Assembly (NCBI GenBank): GCA_963932145.1
Contig: OZ010577.1
Span: forward strand, 19,158,686 to 19,222,685
Direction of reading: 5' to 3'
DNA: 64,000 bases
DNA from: Acanthosepion lycidas
Lineage: Eukaryota; Mollusca; Cephalopoda; Sepiida; Sepiidae
The notes beneath the pieces were generated by a model. It was not told the DNA's origin. It saw nothing but the letters and a program-made list of their open reading frames with translations, and did not search any database. Of this stretch, positions 31,925-43,265 are shown piece after piece (within the stretch, counting starts at the first letter, position 1; each line of letters begins with the position of its first letter). The translations under genes and the position numbers were made by a program.

Positions 31925-34525
31925 TCTTCTTAAATGAATTGCAGTGAAAAATGCTTGTAAAATCTTGTTGGAATAAAAGGCCCTTTATCGGATTTTAAAA
32001 TCCTTGCAGCCAAAATAAGCTAAAAACAAAAAAAAAGCTTGGTTTGGATTTGGAAGCATGACTTTTTTTCTATTTGTTCTTTACTGCAACAAAAAACTTT
32101 TCTTTTTGAGAAAATTTAAAATTTAGTTTTAAAAGATATTTTTTTAACTCTTATAAACAAAGAATATATTTTTGGTGGTATTATTAGAATTTTCCATCCA
32201 CTGGCATGTTTTTCCCATTTTCGTTTCAATGCATTTTATTTAAAATCCTGTCTTTGTGTGTGTTTGTCTGTCTGTCAAGTATCACACCATCCCCACCCAC
32301 AACCGTCAGAATCTCGTCATGAAGTAATTAATTTGAGATTGATTCTCACTGGGTGTCCCACATCGTTATTTCAGGTCTTAGTCTAAGTAAGGCTCATAAA
32401 AACGCACCGTCAACATTAAAGTAGTGTAGTTGTGCTTATTCATGTTTTTGACAATAAAAATAAATTGGCTCGTAAAATAATAAAATTTTCCCAATAAAAA
32501 AAAAAAAAAAACCCAGGTCGTTATTTATTATTTTACTTACGTAGGTAGACAAAACCTTTCTATTTATTATTATTATCTATTTTAGCTTTGGAAAGAAAAA
32601 AACAGTTAAGCTGTTTAGCGCTTCAGCTTAAAAATGGGTTTCCATAGCTTTTTTGTTTGTTTTTGTTTAGCGAGGGTAGAGGTTTACTTTTCTCATTTCT
32701 TTAAAAATATTTTCATCCTTTTTCTTTTTCTTATTTAAAAAAAAAATATATATATATTATTTCTTTTTAAAATTCCTATGTACACTTGATTTATTTTAGA
32801 AACTAAAAAAAATGCATTTGCTGAGATTGAATCTTTCTTATTTGTTTTACTTTGTCGATTATGAAAAATTCGACTGAAAGAAAGACTGAAACCATTCACA
32901 TTTAAATTTAAAATACCACGTGTCTGGATTCCTTATTTGTCTCTAGATTCACCTCATGTGCTTGTTAAAGTTCAACAAAGTTCACTAAACGTTATTACTG
33001 GAATTAAAATTGGTGCAGTATTAGCTTTATCAAATTTTTATTTAAATCACTTGTCATAAATCTGGAAATGTATTCCTCAGGATTTCGTAACTATGTCAAA
33101 CAAAAGTAAACATACACCCTCCAATCGAATGGTACAAAAAAAAACAAAACTCTTCTTACATAATAATAATAATACATGATTGCAGCAAAGAAGTGTTTTT
33201 TGTTTTTTTCTTCGTAAAATCACTTCCTTGGTGCAATATGAAAATGACTTTCCGTATGGTTTACCTTGAAAACTAAATAGATCCCGAATTAGTTTTTTTT
33301 TGTAATTCATACCAGTGGGAAAATTAAAAGCACGACCTGCACTTTTGAACAGTGTTATTTTTCTTTTTAAATTCAGGTTGAAACTTTAAATTGCTGCTTA
33401 AAATACATTTTTATTTTATTTTTTTAAATGAATTCTTTAAAATAAAAGAAAAACGTGTCTTCTCGCTGTTATTATTGGCACCTTCAGAAAAACGCGATAA
33501 ATACTTTCATTTTGAAAGTTGTCAACGAAATTTCAGCTTTTCTTTTGCTTGAAAAAAAACAAAAAAAAAACTTATATAGCAGTGTAGGGTTAGAATTCTT
33601 TTTTTTTTTTTATCACTTCGATAATGTGACTTTATTTACTGGTTACTCATTATGTTCTCTCCCCTACTTGAGATAATGAGATATTCCGTTGTTATAGTAA
33701 CAATAAGAATTAATCGACGCTAATAAAACCTGCCTCGTGTTACAACGAAATCTTTCAGGATTAAAAAAAAAAAAAAAAAAGCTATTAATATTATTTTGTA
33801 TTGACACTCTGGATTTTCTTTCACTTTTCTTGTAGTTTTTCGCGTGCAGTAGTAAAACTAAATGCAAAAAACACTACTAGTGACTATATTTTAATTCAAT
33901 AATCAACAAGCGTCATCAAGCAATTTGCACTTACGAGTATATTTCCTTGAGACGAGGAGAAATTCACGTGAGCTGTAATACTTGTTTATGAAAAAATGTC
34001 ATTAATCAAACAAAAACAGTTATTTATAAAATAATAATTGAAATAATAATAAAAATGAAACTGATGTCAAATTAATAACAATTTTTTAAAAAAGAAAGAA
34101 AATGTAAAGTACAAAAGTTAAAGATGATTTTCTTAAAAAAAAAAAAAAAAAAAAAATCCCCCCCCCAGAATAAAATGCTTACTTTTTTTTCCTCTTCACA
34201 TCTTCAGGAGATTCTAAATTTAAAAATGTTCAAAGAAGCTGGTTTGTTTCTTAAACACTTTTTTCTTTTTTGGTTCCTTTTTTGATGTATCTTCATTGTC
34301 TAACTAGTAAACTTAAAAAGAGGATGATTAAAGGATAAAGATAGGGTTTTTTGTTTTTGTCTTTTTTTAACAAAGGTGACAGATTACATTACAACTTAAT
34401 TGATGTTAGTTTTGAATTTTGATCAATTAAAAATATTTACGAATACAGTAAAACAATGAATCCTGGATGGATGAGATGACATTTAAACAGTGTTCAGGCA
34501 GAAGAAGTCAAGATTTTTAAATCCC

Positions 34526-34558
<33 letters not shown>

Positions 34559-35005
34559 CCTTCCCTCAAAGGGCTGATTGGTAATTATCTACCTGTATTT
34601 TTTTGACAGTACAGTACACTCACCAGTTTTTTTGTGTGTACAAAAGTACAATTACTTAAAATTACAGTGAAACAATCTGGTTAATATTTCTAAGCATAAA
34701 TTTCAACCACTGTTCAACAAGAATACTTTAATGTGGAAATCTACCAATTGAAAATAAAATTCATTGAGGTTTCAGGATGTTTGTCTTATTGAAAAATAAA
34801 ATCTCTTTAATTTAAATCACTTGAAATTACTTGGATATAATAAGTAACAGATAAAAATGAATCAAAGAGACATAATAATAACGGAGATTTAAATCGAATG
34901 TGAATAACGTACTGCTACTTTGAATTTTTCGATCCTTATCGGTTTACCATTAGAAGTTAGTACACAAGATAAGTTTTTTTTTATTTTAACCCATTAATAT
35001 CTCTG
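31925..35005. other. repeat-poor AT-rich stretch
   Basis: Homopolymer A/T runs (for example 34136-34157 and 34531-34558) and no recognisable transposon, exon or RNA gene. Confidence 0.4.
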
Positions 35006-35009
35006 CCTA

Positions 35010-35520
35010 TATTTCTGAAATGAGGTATTGTATTTATTTTTACACTATTTAAATATTAGGTTGGTGCAAAAATAATGTCGTTTTTTAACGTCAAAAAACA
35101 ACGTTATTACGTCATTATTTTTGCACCAACCTAATAGTTCAAAGTCAAACTGTTGTCCTTATCTTTGTTACCATATTCCTGGCGTTTCAGTAGTTGTCCC
35201 CTCCAGTCTTCTTCAGGTGATTGGAATTTTGAACTAAACTCTTTATTTCATCCACTGGGATAGATTGTTCTAGTTCCACATTCCATGCCTTTTCTGGATA
35301 TCTCAGTTTCAGTTAATTCCCTTTCCAAGATTTTGTTCACCTCTGCTGTTGCCAGGTATTGAACTCACAATTATTTGGGTCAATTCACTAGTTTACTTCA
35401 ACCAACACAATCTATGCTGGTGGACAAAATAAAGGGTTTGGTTCAAAATTCCAATCACCTGAAGAAGACAACAGAGTGTATAACAGGTGAAACGTTGTGA
35501 ATATGGCAACAAAATTGTCA
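35010..35520 (-). mobile_element. fold-back tRNA-headed SINE, with nested MITE
   Basis: The tail (TATATTTCTGAAATGAGGTA, 35015) is split by a MITE at 35056-35134 and resumes with GTTGTCCTTATCTTTG. The body (CTTCTTCAGGTGATTGGAAT) and head (complement of TGTGAGTTCAATACCTGG) reach about 35412. A forward partial body follows (CAATCACCTGAAGAAGACAA, GGTGAAACGTTGTGAATATG, 35413-35520), giving the same fold-back layout as at 14.9 kb. Confidence 0.8.
35056..35134. mobile_element. 79-bp palindromic mariner MITE (Made1-like)
   Basis: Starts TTAGGTTGGTGCAAAAATAA and ends with its complement TTATTTTTGCACCAACCTAA, flanked by TA on both sides. The end sequence matches the TTAGGTTGGTGCAAAAGTAA terminus known from human Hsmar1/Made1, and the size is nearly that of the 80-bp Made1. 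It is inserted in the tail of a SINE, so it is younger than that copy. Confidence 0.9.
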
Positions 35521-36525
35521 TGCAGTTTTGGGATAGACATTAATGGGTTTTAGTTAGAAACTTAGAATTGTTACCAGATTTTATTTTAATTTTTATGGTG
35601 GGCATCAACAGGATAAACCCTACATAAGGACAAAATGCTTCATTAGCATTCTTTCTTTTTCTTAAAAAAATTTAAAAAAATGAGATGGTTTCATTGTTTA
35701 AAGAAATAAAAACTGGAATGGCTGCACATGTGCATCATAAATATGCACTGTTGAAAGAAGCTGTATATTCTGTGAAGAGAAATCTTTTGAGCACAAATCT
35801 GTAAGGTTGAAAGTGTTAGCAAATTTAGCATAAAATGAGGTCCGACTTGACTCTTGCTGATGATTAGTGTTTGTTTAGTTATTTAATGAATGTTTGCAGT
35901 TGCAAAAATATTTTCTTAAACACCGTCTGTTCATGAGTTAGGTGGTGTTTGAGAAGTGATACATTCGAATATGATCTTGTTTTATGAAATTCAATACAAC
36001 ATGGGAATGTAATAAGGAAAAAAAAAAACATTCTTAGCATATAGTAAGTGGTGCTACTCCAGAGTTTTCTGTACTTAAAAATTGGTCAATCTATCTACAA
36101 AGTCTCTTAAAGGACACTCTGCTTGTATTTTGAAATCACTACACAATAAGACACTCTGTGTATCCTTTTTTTTCTTAAGGAAACAGTTTCATGTCTCAAT
36201 CAAACAAAAATTTTCATCAAAAAGTAGGGAAATATTGTCCCCTATGAAAAAGTATATAAAGTTGGGTAATTAGGTCTTTGGGTAATCTTTCACAAAATGT
36301 CTTGCCTATTCAAAAAATCATATTAGATATTTACTAAACATGTCTAAATGCTGATGTGGGGTGGGGGAGGGTGTTGAGTAACATTATGTTGCTCCAATCT
36401 TTCAGTTGAAAAGGCCTGACTGCTTTGCAAATGAGTGTCAGCTCAAACATGGGTGGGATAATTCTTTTAAAACATTTTAAAATTGAATTTTATCTTTTAG
36501 TAAGATTTTTGTTTAACTCCCTCTC
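35521..36525. other. no gene seen
   Basis: AT-rich; a GT/GGGG patch near 36355-36375. No coding frame recognised. Confidence 0.35.
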
Positions 36526-36528
36526 TCT

Positions 36529-36588
<60 letters not shown>
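36529..36588. repeat. (TG)n(TA)n(CA)n compound microsatellite
   Basis: TG, then TA, then a short CA run, self-complementary overall. Confidence 0.95.
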
Positions 36589-36589
<1 letters not shown>

Positions 36590-36694
36590 TGACCCATTCT
36601 GTCTTCATTTAAAATTAAAGTTGACAATCTACATATTTATTTTAAATATCAGTGTGCATTTAAAAAAAAAAAAAAAAAAAAATATTTAAAACTA

Positions 36695-36925
36695 TTTACA
36701 CATAGGCTATTTTCCTTGTTTTTGTTATTTCGGTATTTTGTCTATTTTCTATCCAGCCTTCATCAGGTGCTTTTAAATTCAGTTAACTAGTTTGGGTCAA
36801 GTCACTTTTGGATCAGTCAACCAACAATTTTATCTACTAAACCATATTTCACTTCGAAATTCCAAGGAATATAACCTGAAGAAAGCCAGAGAATACAATG
36901 GCTGAAACATGAATATAGACACTGT
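36695..36925 (-). mobile_element. fold-back tRNA-headed SINE, shortened
   Basis: The reverse copy has the tail, CAGCCTTCATCAGGTG body and a head-like TATGGTTTAGTAGATAAAAT block, with most of the B-box side deleted. A forward partial copy follows (TCGAAATTCCAAGGAATATA, CCTGAAGAAAGCCAGAGAAT, ATGGCTGAAACATG). Confidence 0.65.
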
Positions 36926-36939
36926 ACTCTTTCATTTAA

Positions 36940-37392
36940 AGTTAGTTATCTGCAATGTGATTGGTTCTAACCTGGCATCTCAATTTCATTTTCTCACTGC
37001 TGTGATATAGTTTCTCTGCTTCAAACAGTTTCATGATGATTATTCTGAACTTTCCCCTATGGTATCTAGATTTATGAATTTAAATGCACTACTAGATTGG
37101 CAGTAAGTTCTCATCATTTTTATATTTCTTTGAAATTCTTTGTTAACAGTTTCTTTTCTCACACTTCTTGCTTGTGGAACTCTCTTCTGGCTTCTTGCTT
37201 TCCAGTCAACTTTGATCTTCAAAAATTTAAATGCAATATCGATCGTTATCTTCTGTCTTCTTAATTCCTCTTCTTTTATTGTTCTCTCTCCTTAATAATT
37301 TTTTTCCCATATTCTCTCACACTCAGTAACTCCTTACATCTTAATGGCTTTATTGCTTTGCTTGGGGTGAAATGATTAAAAACAAAAAAGGT
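36940..37392 (+). mobile_element. LINE 3' end, jockey/CR1-like (copy E)
   Basis: Blocks in order: ATCTGCAATGTGATTGGTTC (ICNVIGS), TCATGATGATTATTCTGAAC (FHDDYSE), CATTTTTATATTTCTTTGAA, TTGCTTGTGGAACTCTCTTC (LWNSL), TCTTCAAAAATTTAAATGCA (LQKFKCN), then a 3' UTR ending TTGCTTTGCTTGGGGTGAAA with an A tail. Stops throughout. Confidence 0.8.
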
Positions 37393-37660
37393 TTTTGGTT
37401 GTGTCTTGGAACTTAGAATAATACTCTGCATTTATCTTTACACGTCTTCAGTTTTGAAATTGAAAGGACCAATAATTTTACTGCCGAAAACACTACTCAC
37501 CTTCTGCCTATTGTGTCTTAAGTTCTGTTAATTTTAATGATGGAGGCAAAATCTTTACCCCATTCTTCAGATCCATATGATGTAACTCTCTACATTCATT
37601 CACTAAAAACTCCTATTGAGAAATTAGTTTTCATGTACTTCCTAACCCAATGTATACATT
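37393..37660. other. no gene seen
   Basis: Short non-repetitive spacer between the LINE end and the T-rich array. Confidence 0.35.
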
Positions 37661-37667
37661 TCTATTT

Positions 37668-37960
37668 GTGATTTTTTTTTTGTTGTTTATTTTTTTATAT
37701 TTTTTTTTTTTTTTTTTTTTTTTGTCTTTTGTGGGTGGGGGTGTTTGGTTTTTGTTTTTTTTTTGTTTGGGTTTTTTGTTTGCTTTAGTTTTTTTTTTTT
37801 TTTTTGTTTTTTTTTGTTTGTTTGCTTGCTTTAGTTTATGTGTTTTTGTTTCTTTTTTTTTTTTTTTTGTTGCTTTTGGTTTTTTTTTTTTTTTTTTTGT
37901 TGCTTTGGTTTTTGTGGGTTTTTTTTTTTTTTTTTTTTTTTTTTTTGTTGCTTTTGGTAG
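37668..37960. repeat. T-rich degenerate array
   Basis: About 290 bp of long T runs broken by G/GG and by TTGCTTTGG-like units that recur four to five times (near 37780, 37823, 37870, 37900, 37948). It produces long but meaningless F-rich or K-rich open frames on the two strands. Slippage-driven expansion is the simplest origin. Confidence 0.85.
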
Positions 37961-38700
37961 ACATTTAGTCAAACTGCCGTCTTTAACAACAACAAAAAAC
38001 GAAAACTAATGTTTTAAAATTCTGTCTTTTCTGTTTCCCTTCATTGCACCAGACTGCCAGATTCTTCAAACATTTTCTTCTTAATTAACTTTTCATGCTT
38101 ATTACTCTTAACTTTTTTCAAATCTCTTTTTGTGACATTACTAAAACTTTTTTTTTTTTTTTTTTTAACTATCAATTTTTCTTATTGTTCCCTGATTTCT
38201 GTTCAACATTTTTACTATTTTTAAAATTGTTTGTATTGCTCAATAACTTTACAATATCCTGTTTCTCTTTTCCGGTTATGTACCTCTTATGACCTGTGGC
38301 CATCTTTATATCGCTGAAATTAAAACAATGTCAATAATTATATTTTATATATTTATTTACAATATAATGAAAAATGGTCAAGTTGCTAAACAAAACTTTG
38401 CATCAAATAAAAATAGATATTACCAAACACTAAATAAGTTTGTCCTCCATTATAGTAAATGGCAGGAAATACATCTTGTTCATGTGCAACCTGCCATAGT
38501 TGGAAACTGTGACTAATGGTTAAATTGAAATTTAATCATATAAATATCGTGTGTAACACTTGATGTAAAAATAACTGAAAATATTAAAAAAAAAAAAAAA
38601 AAAAAATCTAAATCTTTAGTTATGAACCAAGTTATTTAAAATTGAATTTTGTAATACGTACAGTGGGGTAATGGATAATGGCTCAGATTAAAGAATTGAA
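37961..38700. other. no gene seen
   Basis: AT-rich with T run 38147-38166 and A run 38585-38606. No repeat family recognised. Confidence 0.35.
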
Positions 38701-38702
38701 GA

Positions 38703-38778
38703 GCCGGTTTGGTTTGGTTGCTTTTATTTAGTGGCATATCAACACCTCTATGGGTTATTTAATGCTGAAGTCAAAATA
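38703..38778 (-). mobile_element. 3' end of the 17.7-kb retroposon family
   Basis: GGTTTGGTTTGGTTGC then GGCATATCAACACCTCTATG and GGTTATTTAATGCTGAAGTC is the complement of the (AACCA)n-tailed block at 18270-18346. Here the tail faces left. Confidence 0.7.
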
Positions 38779-39059
38779 TGAAAATTCAAACTTTATAATT
38801 CAAGAGAATGACATTAATTCATGTTTCAATTATAATTACTTGGCTGTATTTTTTTTTTTTTTTTCTTTTTTGTCAAATGAGGGGTGAAAACTTTTTTCCT
38901 TACAAGAAATGGGATTGAGATTAATCATAACAAATTATTTGTTGTTTTTTATTTTAAATGTCCTGTTGATCATTTTACTATAAAAATGTATTTTTACACT
39001 TTAGTATTTTGATGATTTTTGTTTAGGGGTTCACTATTTTCCTATAGCTGTCATCCTAA

Positions 39060-39310
39060 CAGCCAATTTGAATTCTAGTTCATTTCATTTACCTTCTTTT
39101 CTCTCTCAAGCTATGAGTAAATAGGACAGACTGGGTCCTAAAGCCTTGGGTGGCCACCAGTTTAACAGAAGGAAAAATTTTGAATTCAGAGGCAGACAGA
39201 AGATTGGGCTCAGTCAGTCTATCTTGCCCTGGAAATATCACTGCAGCTTCAGTACATGTGCTACCTTTACAACCCTAATGGGCTATAGGTCTTGTGATCA
39301 TAAAAATTGA
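39060..39310 (+). repeat. dispersed repeat D (copy 1)
   Basis: AGCTATGAGTAAATAGGACA, GACTGGGTCCTAAAGCCTTG and GGTGGCCACCAG match 50320-50385 and more weakly 50895-51080. The downstream part (TGCTACCTTTACAACCCTAA) may be part of the unit. Class unknown. Confidence 0.55.
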
Positions 39311-39650
39311 GCTTTTAACACTCTTCCTGTTTATGAAATAAATTTCAGCTTAATTAAGCTTTGTAATTTTATTTGAACAATGAATTTTTTTTTTTTTTTT
39401 TTTTTTTTTATCATCTCTTATACAAAATCAGTCAAGGATTTATTTTATTTGCTTATTTTTGTAAATTCATGTAAGTAGCTTCTTGCTTCTGTAATTTTAC
39501 AAACTAGCTTCACCCCACCTCCTTCCCTACACCAACCCTAATGTTTTATTTAAATGATCACTATCATTTACATGTAGTGTCCCATCAAGATGTAGGTATG
39601 ATCAAGGCTCTCTACAACTTCCTGTCTTTTGTACCTCAAAGCAATGTTTA
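39311..39650. other. no gene seen
   Basis: T run 39387-39410, otherwise unremarkable. Confidence 0.35.
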
Positions 39651-39654
39651 ATTA

Positions 39655-40085
39655 TTTACTCTCCCTGCTGTCATCCATTTATGCACTTTTTGTTGCCTCC
39701 TGTTTCCTCTATACCCCTCCCCCTCCCCATACAATGCATCCCTATGAGTATTAAACTTCCCAACCCATCTTTCCTCATATGTTCCAGAAATTTCAACTCT
39801 TTCTGATTTTAAGTATGAGTGCCTTTCTAATCATTATTCTATTTAGAACTTCCTCATTGCTCACATGTTCTGTTCATGGTATCAACTGTATGTAGAACGA
39901 TATCTCTTTTGCTTTGAGTCTTTATCTGTAAAGAAATTGTCCTGCATTCACTGCCATATAACAGACTGGACATTACGTAGCTGTCCAACACTCTTTTCTT
40001 TGACTTTGGGATGAAGTGATATGAAAATCCTTTTCTGTCCTTAATTTTAATACAAGCATTCAATCTGTATGCTTTAAAGTCACTA
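39655..40085 (-). mobile_element. RTE LINE fragment (copy 4)
   Basis: The reverse strand reads KKRVLDSYVMSSLLYGSECR then TISLQIKTQ (family: KKRVLKCYVWSVLLYGSECWTI), HTVDTMNRTCEQ (decayed SWTDHVSNEE block), KFLEHMRKDGLGSLILIG and MGRGRGIEE. The order is that of the RTE C-terminal region. Frame shifts are present. Confidence 0.75.
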
Positions 40086-40089
40086 AAAT

Positions 40090-40338
40090 AAATTTTATCT
40101 CAAAACTTGTAACATTTGATATTTTGTTCATCAAATTCTGCTTTTAATGTTATGTTGGTGATTTATTATTTCATTCATAGTCTTGTGAACAACCTTCACC
40201 TTGCACCTAAAAATCAGGGGTGGGCTATTACAAATTCTTTTGTGAGCTGAACCATAAGGTACCTTTTCTACCCTCAAGACACGTTCTTGTGGTTAATAAG
40301 TTGTATAATTTCTTTCACAGAACAGATTTAAGCAGAAC

Positions 40339-40373
<35 letters not shown>

Positions 40374-40590
40374 TATTTTTAAATCAGTACTTTGAATTAT
40401 CTTCATATTATCTCTTCCAGTATAAAATGTGTCTGGGAAATTTTTCTGTTTGCTTTACAAGTTTTTATTTGTTGCTTGTTATTTTGGAGAGAAAATGAGT
40501 GGAAAATTTGTATTTATTGCAACTGCATTTCATAAGCAAAGTTTTGTTGATTATTAGTTTTTGCTTAGTTTTTCTTGATTTGATACTATC
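40090..40590. other. no gene seen; T run 40338-40364
   Basis: Homopolymer T tract; the remainder is unassigned. Confidence 0.35.
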
Positions 40591-40594
40591 ATTA

Positions 40595-40890
40595 TTTCCA
40601 GTCTGACTAATGTTTTCATCTTTTGATATTTTCATTTTTTGCTGTTGTGCACTCTGGCATTAAAGTGTCTGTTGATCCAGGTAACCGTCAGGGAATTTCA
40701 AACTGAAGCTTTTATTTAATCTATGGGGGTTGAGTTCTCATTCTGTCATCCATATCTAGGAATATCCATTTTTGATTTTGGCTCAGTTATTACAAATTTT
40801 GAGTCTTTACTACCCAGCCCAGTGATTGAACTCACAATTACTATGCTGCCAAATTCACAAACCAAAGCTGTGACCGTTGGCTTATCTCAT
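40595..40890 (-). mobile_element. tRNA-derived SINE
   Basis: Tail CAGTCTGACTAATGTTTTCA, body CAGGGAATTTCAAACTGAAG, and on the reverse strand the B-box-like GTGAGTTCAATCACTGGGCT and an A-box-side TTTGGTTTGTGAATTTGG. Closest to the copies at 3545 and 54795. Confidence 0.75.
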
Positions 40891-41980
40891 GTCAATAACT
40901 TACCTTATCAATTCATATAGAAATTGATTGATTGATTTGATGATTTGAAACAAAAAAACATTCCACAATCTTAACAGGAATTGAGGGGGGAAAAAATTCA
41001 TTTCTTGATACAACTTTAAAATCTTGCATTTCTGTATCAATTAGGTCAACAAAGCCAATCATTTGCAGTCAATCAAATTTAACCATATAGTTTTTATTCA
41101 TTTTTATTTTTTTTTTTTTTTTTTTCTCACAACTGTCAATTTTTATTTTTGGTAATTGCCAAATAAAATGTGCAACCTCCATTTTCATAATAGATGGTAA
41201 AGTTGTCAGGATTCTCAAATTGAAAGCTTTTTATGCTTACAGTTACTTTACCATAGAATGAATTTCATCAGAATGTTTCAAAAGATCTAAACTTCATTAT
41301 TGCATCAGAAATTCTTAAATGAATTACTTGTCAGGGAAAAATATTACAAACTAGTCATCTGGTTATATTGAAAATGTAACAAATTTAATACTGACTGAAA
41401 AAGAATAGCTTTGGATATTTCTTTTTCATTGTTGTTTTGAACAAAACTTATTAGATGGTCATTATTTCTTGGTGTCCTAAATAACAAATTCCTTCCCTTT
41501 CAAATTGAATGCAAAGCTTTACATTGTACTTACTTTATTACTCCTAAAACTTGTGAGTAAAATTACAGAAATACTTGAGTATAAGAAATAACCAGAAATT
41601 AGGGAAATTTTGGATTCCCAATTTTTCATTACTGCAATTGTTTTTCATGTTTTGTTGGGTTTTTTTTTTTTTTTTTTTATGTGATGTTTTACTTTCTTTT
41701 TTTCTTTTTTTTTTGTACAATAACAAATTTTATATTGCAATTAATTGCAAAATCCCTCAAAAGTCATCCATGAAATAAAAAAAAATAATTTCCTATGTAC
41801 ATTAGATTGTCTTTAAAGTAAGTGGCAACAGAAGAAATATCATTGAACTTTTAAAAGGTAAGCTTAAATAATAATGCAATAACTAAATGAAGCAATCAAT
41901 TTTGAGTTTTTTGTAATTTGTTGCCTATCACATCTACTTCTCTCTACTTCTCTCTACTTATTGTGATGAAGTTCCAATCA
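40891..41980. other. no gene seen
   Basis: AT-rich; T runs at 41107-41125 and 41659-41678. No family recognised. Confidence 0.35.
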
Positions 41981-41984
41981 AGAG

Positions 41985-42045
41985 CCCTCTGCAAGAGCTA
42001 GCTTAAATGCTGCTTCATAGGGTGGCTTTTAAACTAGTATACAAT
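41985..42045. repeat. short near-palindromic dispersed repeat
   Basis: GAGCTAGCTTAAATGCTGCT ... GGCTTTTAAACTAGTAT, the inverted counterpart of 27275-27345. Confidence 0.5.
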
Positions 42046-42141
42046 AAAATGGAAAAGTTTTTGTGTGATATATTTCATACTTTCGGACATTATTGAACTA
42101 AGTTTGTTGATGTGACTACATATTTACACGAATGAAAGAGA

Positions 42142-42400
42142 TGCTGAGAATTTTAATCTTAATTTTTATTTTTTTTAATTTAATTTAAAATTCTCAGCAT
42201 CCCTATAAACATAGTCTGAAGTCCTAAAGGATGAAACGTGTTACACAAAATCTTTTTCCACTTTGTCATTGTTTTGTCTTATAATTAATTTTGATATATA
42301 AAAAAAAAATGTATATATCATTAGATATTGCTTCAAATCTTATTTTTAGTGGATACTCGTATTTGAAATAGACTCCTCCATCTTTTAAACAGTGTGTATT
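42142..42400 (+). repeat. dispersed repeat with internal hairpin
   Basis: Inverted pair GATGCTGAGAATTTTAA / TTAAAATTCTCAGCATC (42141-42205). It is followed by CTTCAAATCTTATTTTTA and AGTGGATACTCGTATTTGA, which recur at about 11590-11630. Class unknown. Confidence 0.5.
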
Positions 42401-42440
42401 ACATCTACTGGCTAGTATTCTCTTGTATCTCCCTTTGTAG

Positions 42441-42563
42441 GAGAAACCAGTTGGATCTGTAAAGCTTTATAAAGGAGATTATTTGAGATATTGCATAAAT
42501 GCATCAATGCCTGTCATTGACACCAAAGATGACTTGCTTGATCTGGCTAATTCATTCCTGATG
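42441..42563 (+). CDS. candidate internal coding exon, product unrecognised
   Basis: A good 3' splice site (pyrimidine-rich TCTTGTATCTCCCTTTGTAG ending at 42440) is followed directly by 41 open codons reading EKPVGSVKLYKGDYLRYCIN and ASMPVIDTKDDLLDLANSFL then M. The residue mix is protein-like, unlike the low-complexity frames around it. The stop TAG lies in the splice site itself, so the frame opens exactly at the acceptor. No 5' splice site follows before the T tract at 42571-42599, and the ends may be damaged. I do not recognise the family. A decayed transposon or processed pseudogene is possible. Confidence 0.4.
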
Positions 42564-42564
42564 A

Positions 42565-42570
<6 letters not shown>

Positions 42571-42599
<29 letters not shown>
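42571..42599. repeat. poly-T tract
   Basis: Uninterrupted T run just after the candidate exon. A TGTGTG and CACACA region follows at 42600-42650. Confidence 0.95.
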
Positions 42600-42600
<1 letters not shown>

Positions 42601-43119
42601 TGTGTGTTTAATCTGAGGCTCTAAACATGCACACACAGACACACACACACTTTACAATTTATTTTAAGAACAATAAGCATCAATAAAAAGTCATAAGTAG
42701 TTAAGTTGCACTTGACTCCTGCTCCTTGTCATTGGTTACTCTACTTTTCAATCTCCTCTCTTTTTCTAACATCAGTGGCTGCAGTATATTTTACTTTCTG
42801 TTGTATAAAACTTTGTCAACTAATTATCATTATTAATTTTGACCAGTATTTATTTTCATCTTAGTTTTTTAGTTGACTTTTTATTGCAATTTTGACGACC
42901 CAATTAAAAAAAAAAAAAATCATAATCGATAAATTCCTGCCGATGATATTCTGAAAAATGATGGCAATGAATTTTGAAATATGAGAAAAATTTGCTCGGT
43001 CAGGTTTTTTACAATTTTATGATACCAGTACATTTGTCCACTTGTAAAATCCCATGCCACAAAATATATAGATAATTTGTTGTTCATACACCCAATTTTA
43101 TCTGTGTCTCTCTCTCTCT

Positions 43120-43158
43120 GGATTCTCTGTTTGTCTCTCTCTCTCTGGATTCTCTGTT

Positions 43159-43193
<35 letters not shown>

Positions 43194-43230
43194 ATTCTCT
43201 GTTTGTCTCTCTCTCTCTGGATTCTCTGTT

Positions 43231-43265
<35 letters not shown>

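Noticed and set aside
37631-38009. Open frames of about 115 codons rich in Phe (forward) or Lys (reverse)
   Set aside because: Caused by poly-T/poly-A runs; no domain or splice context.
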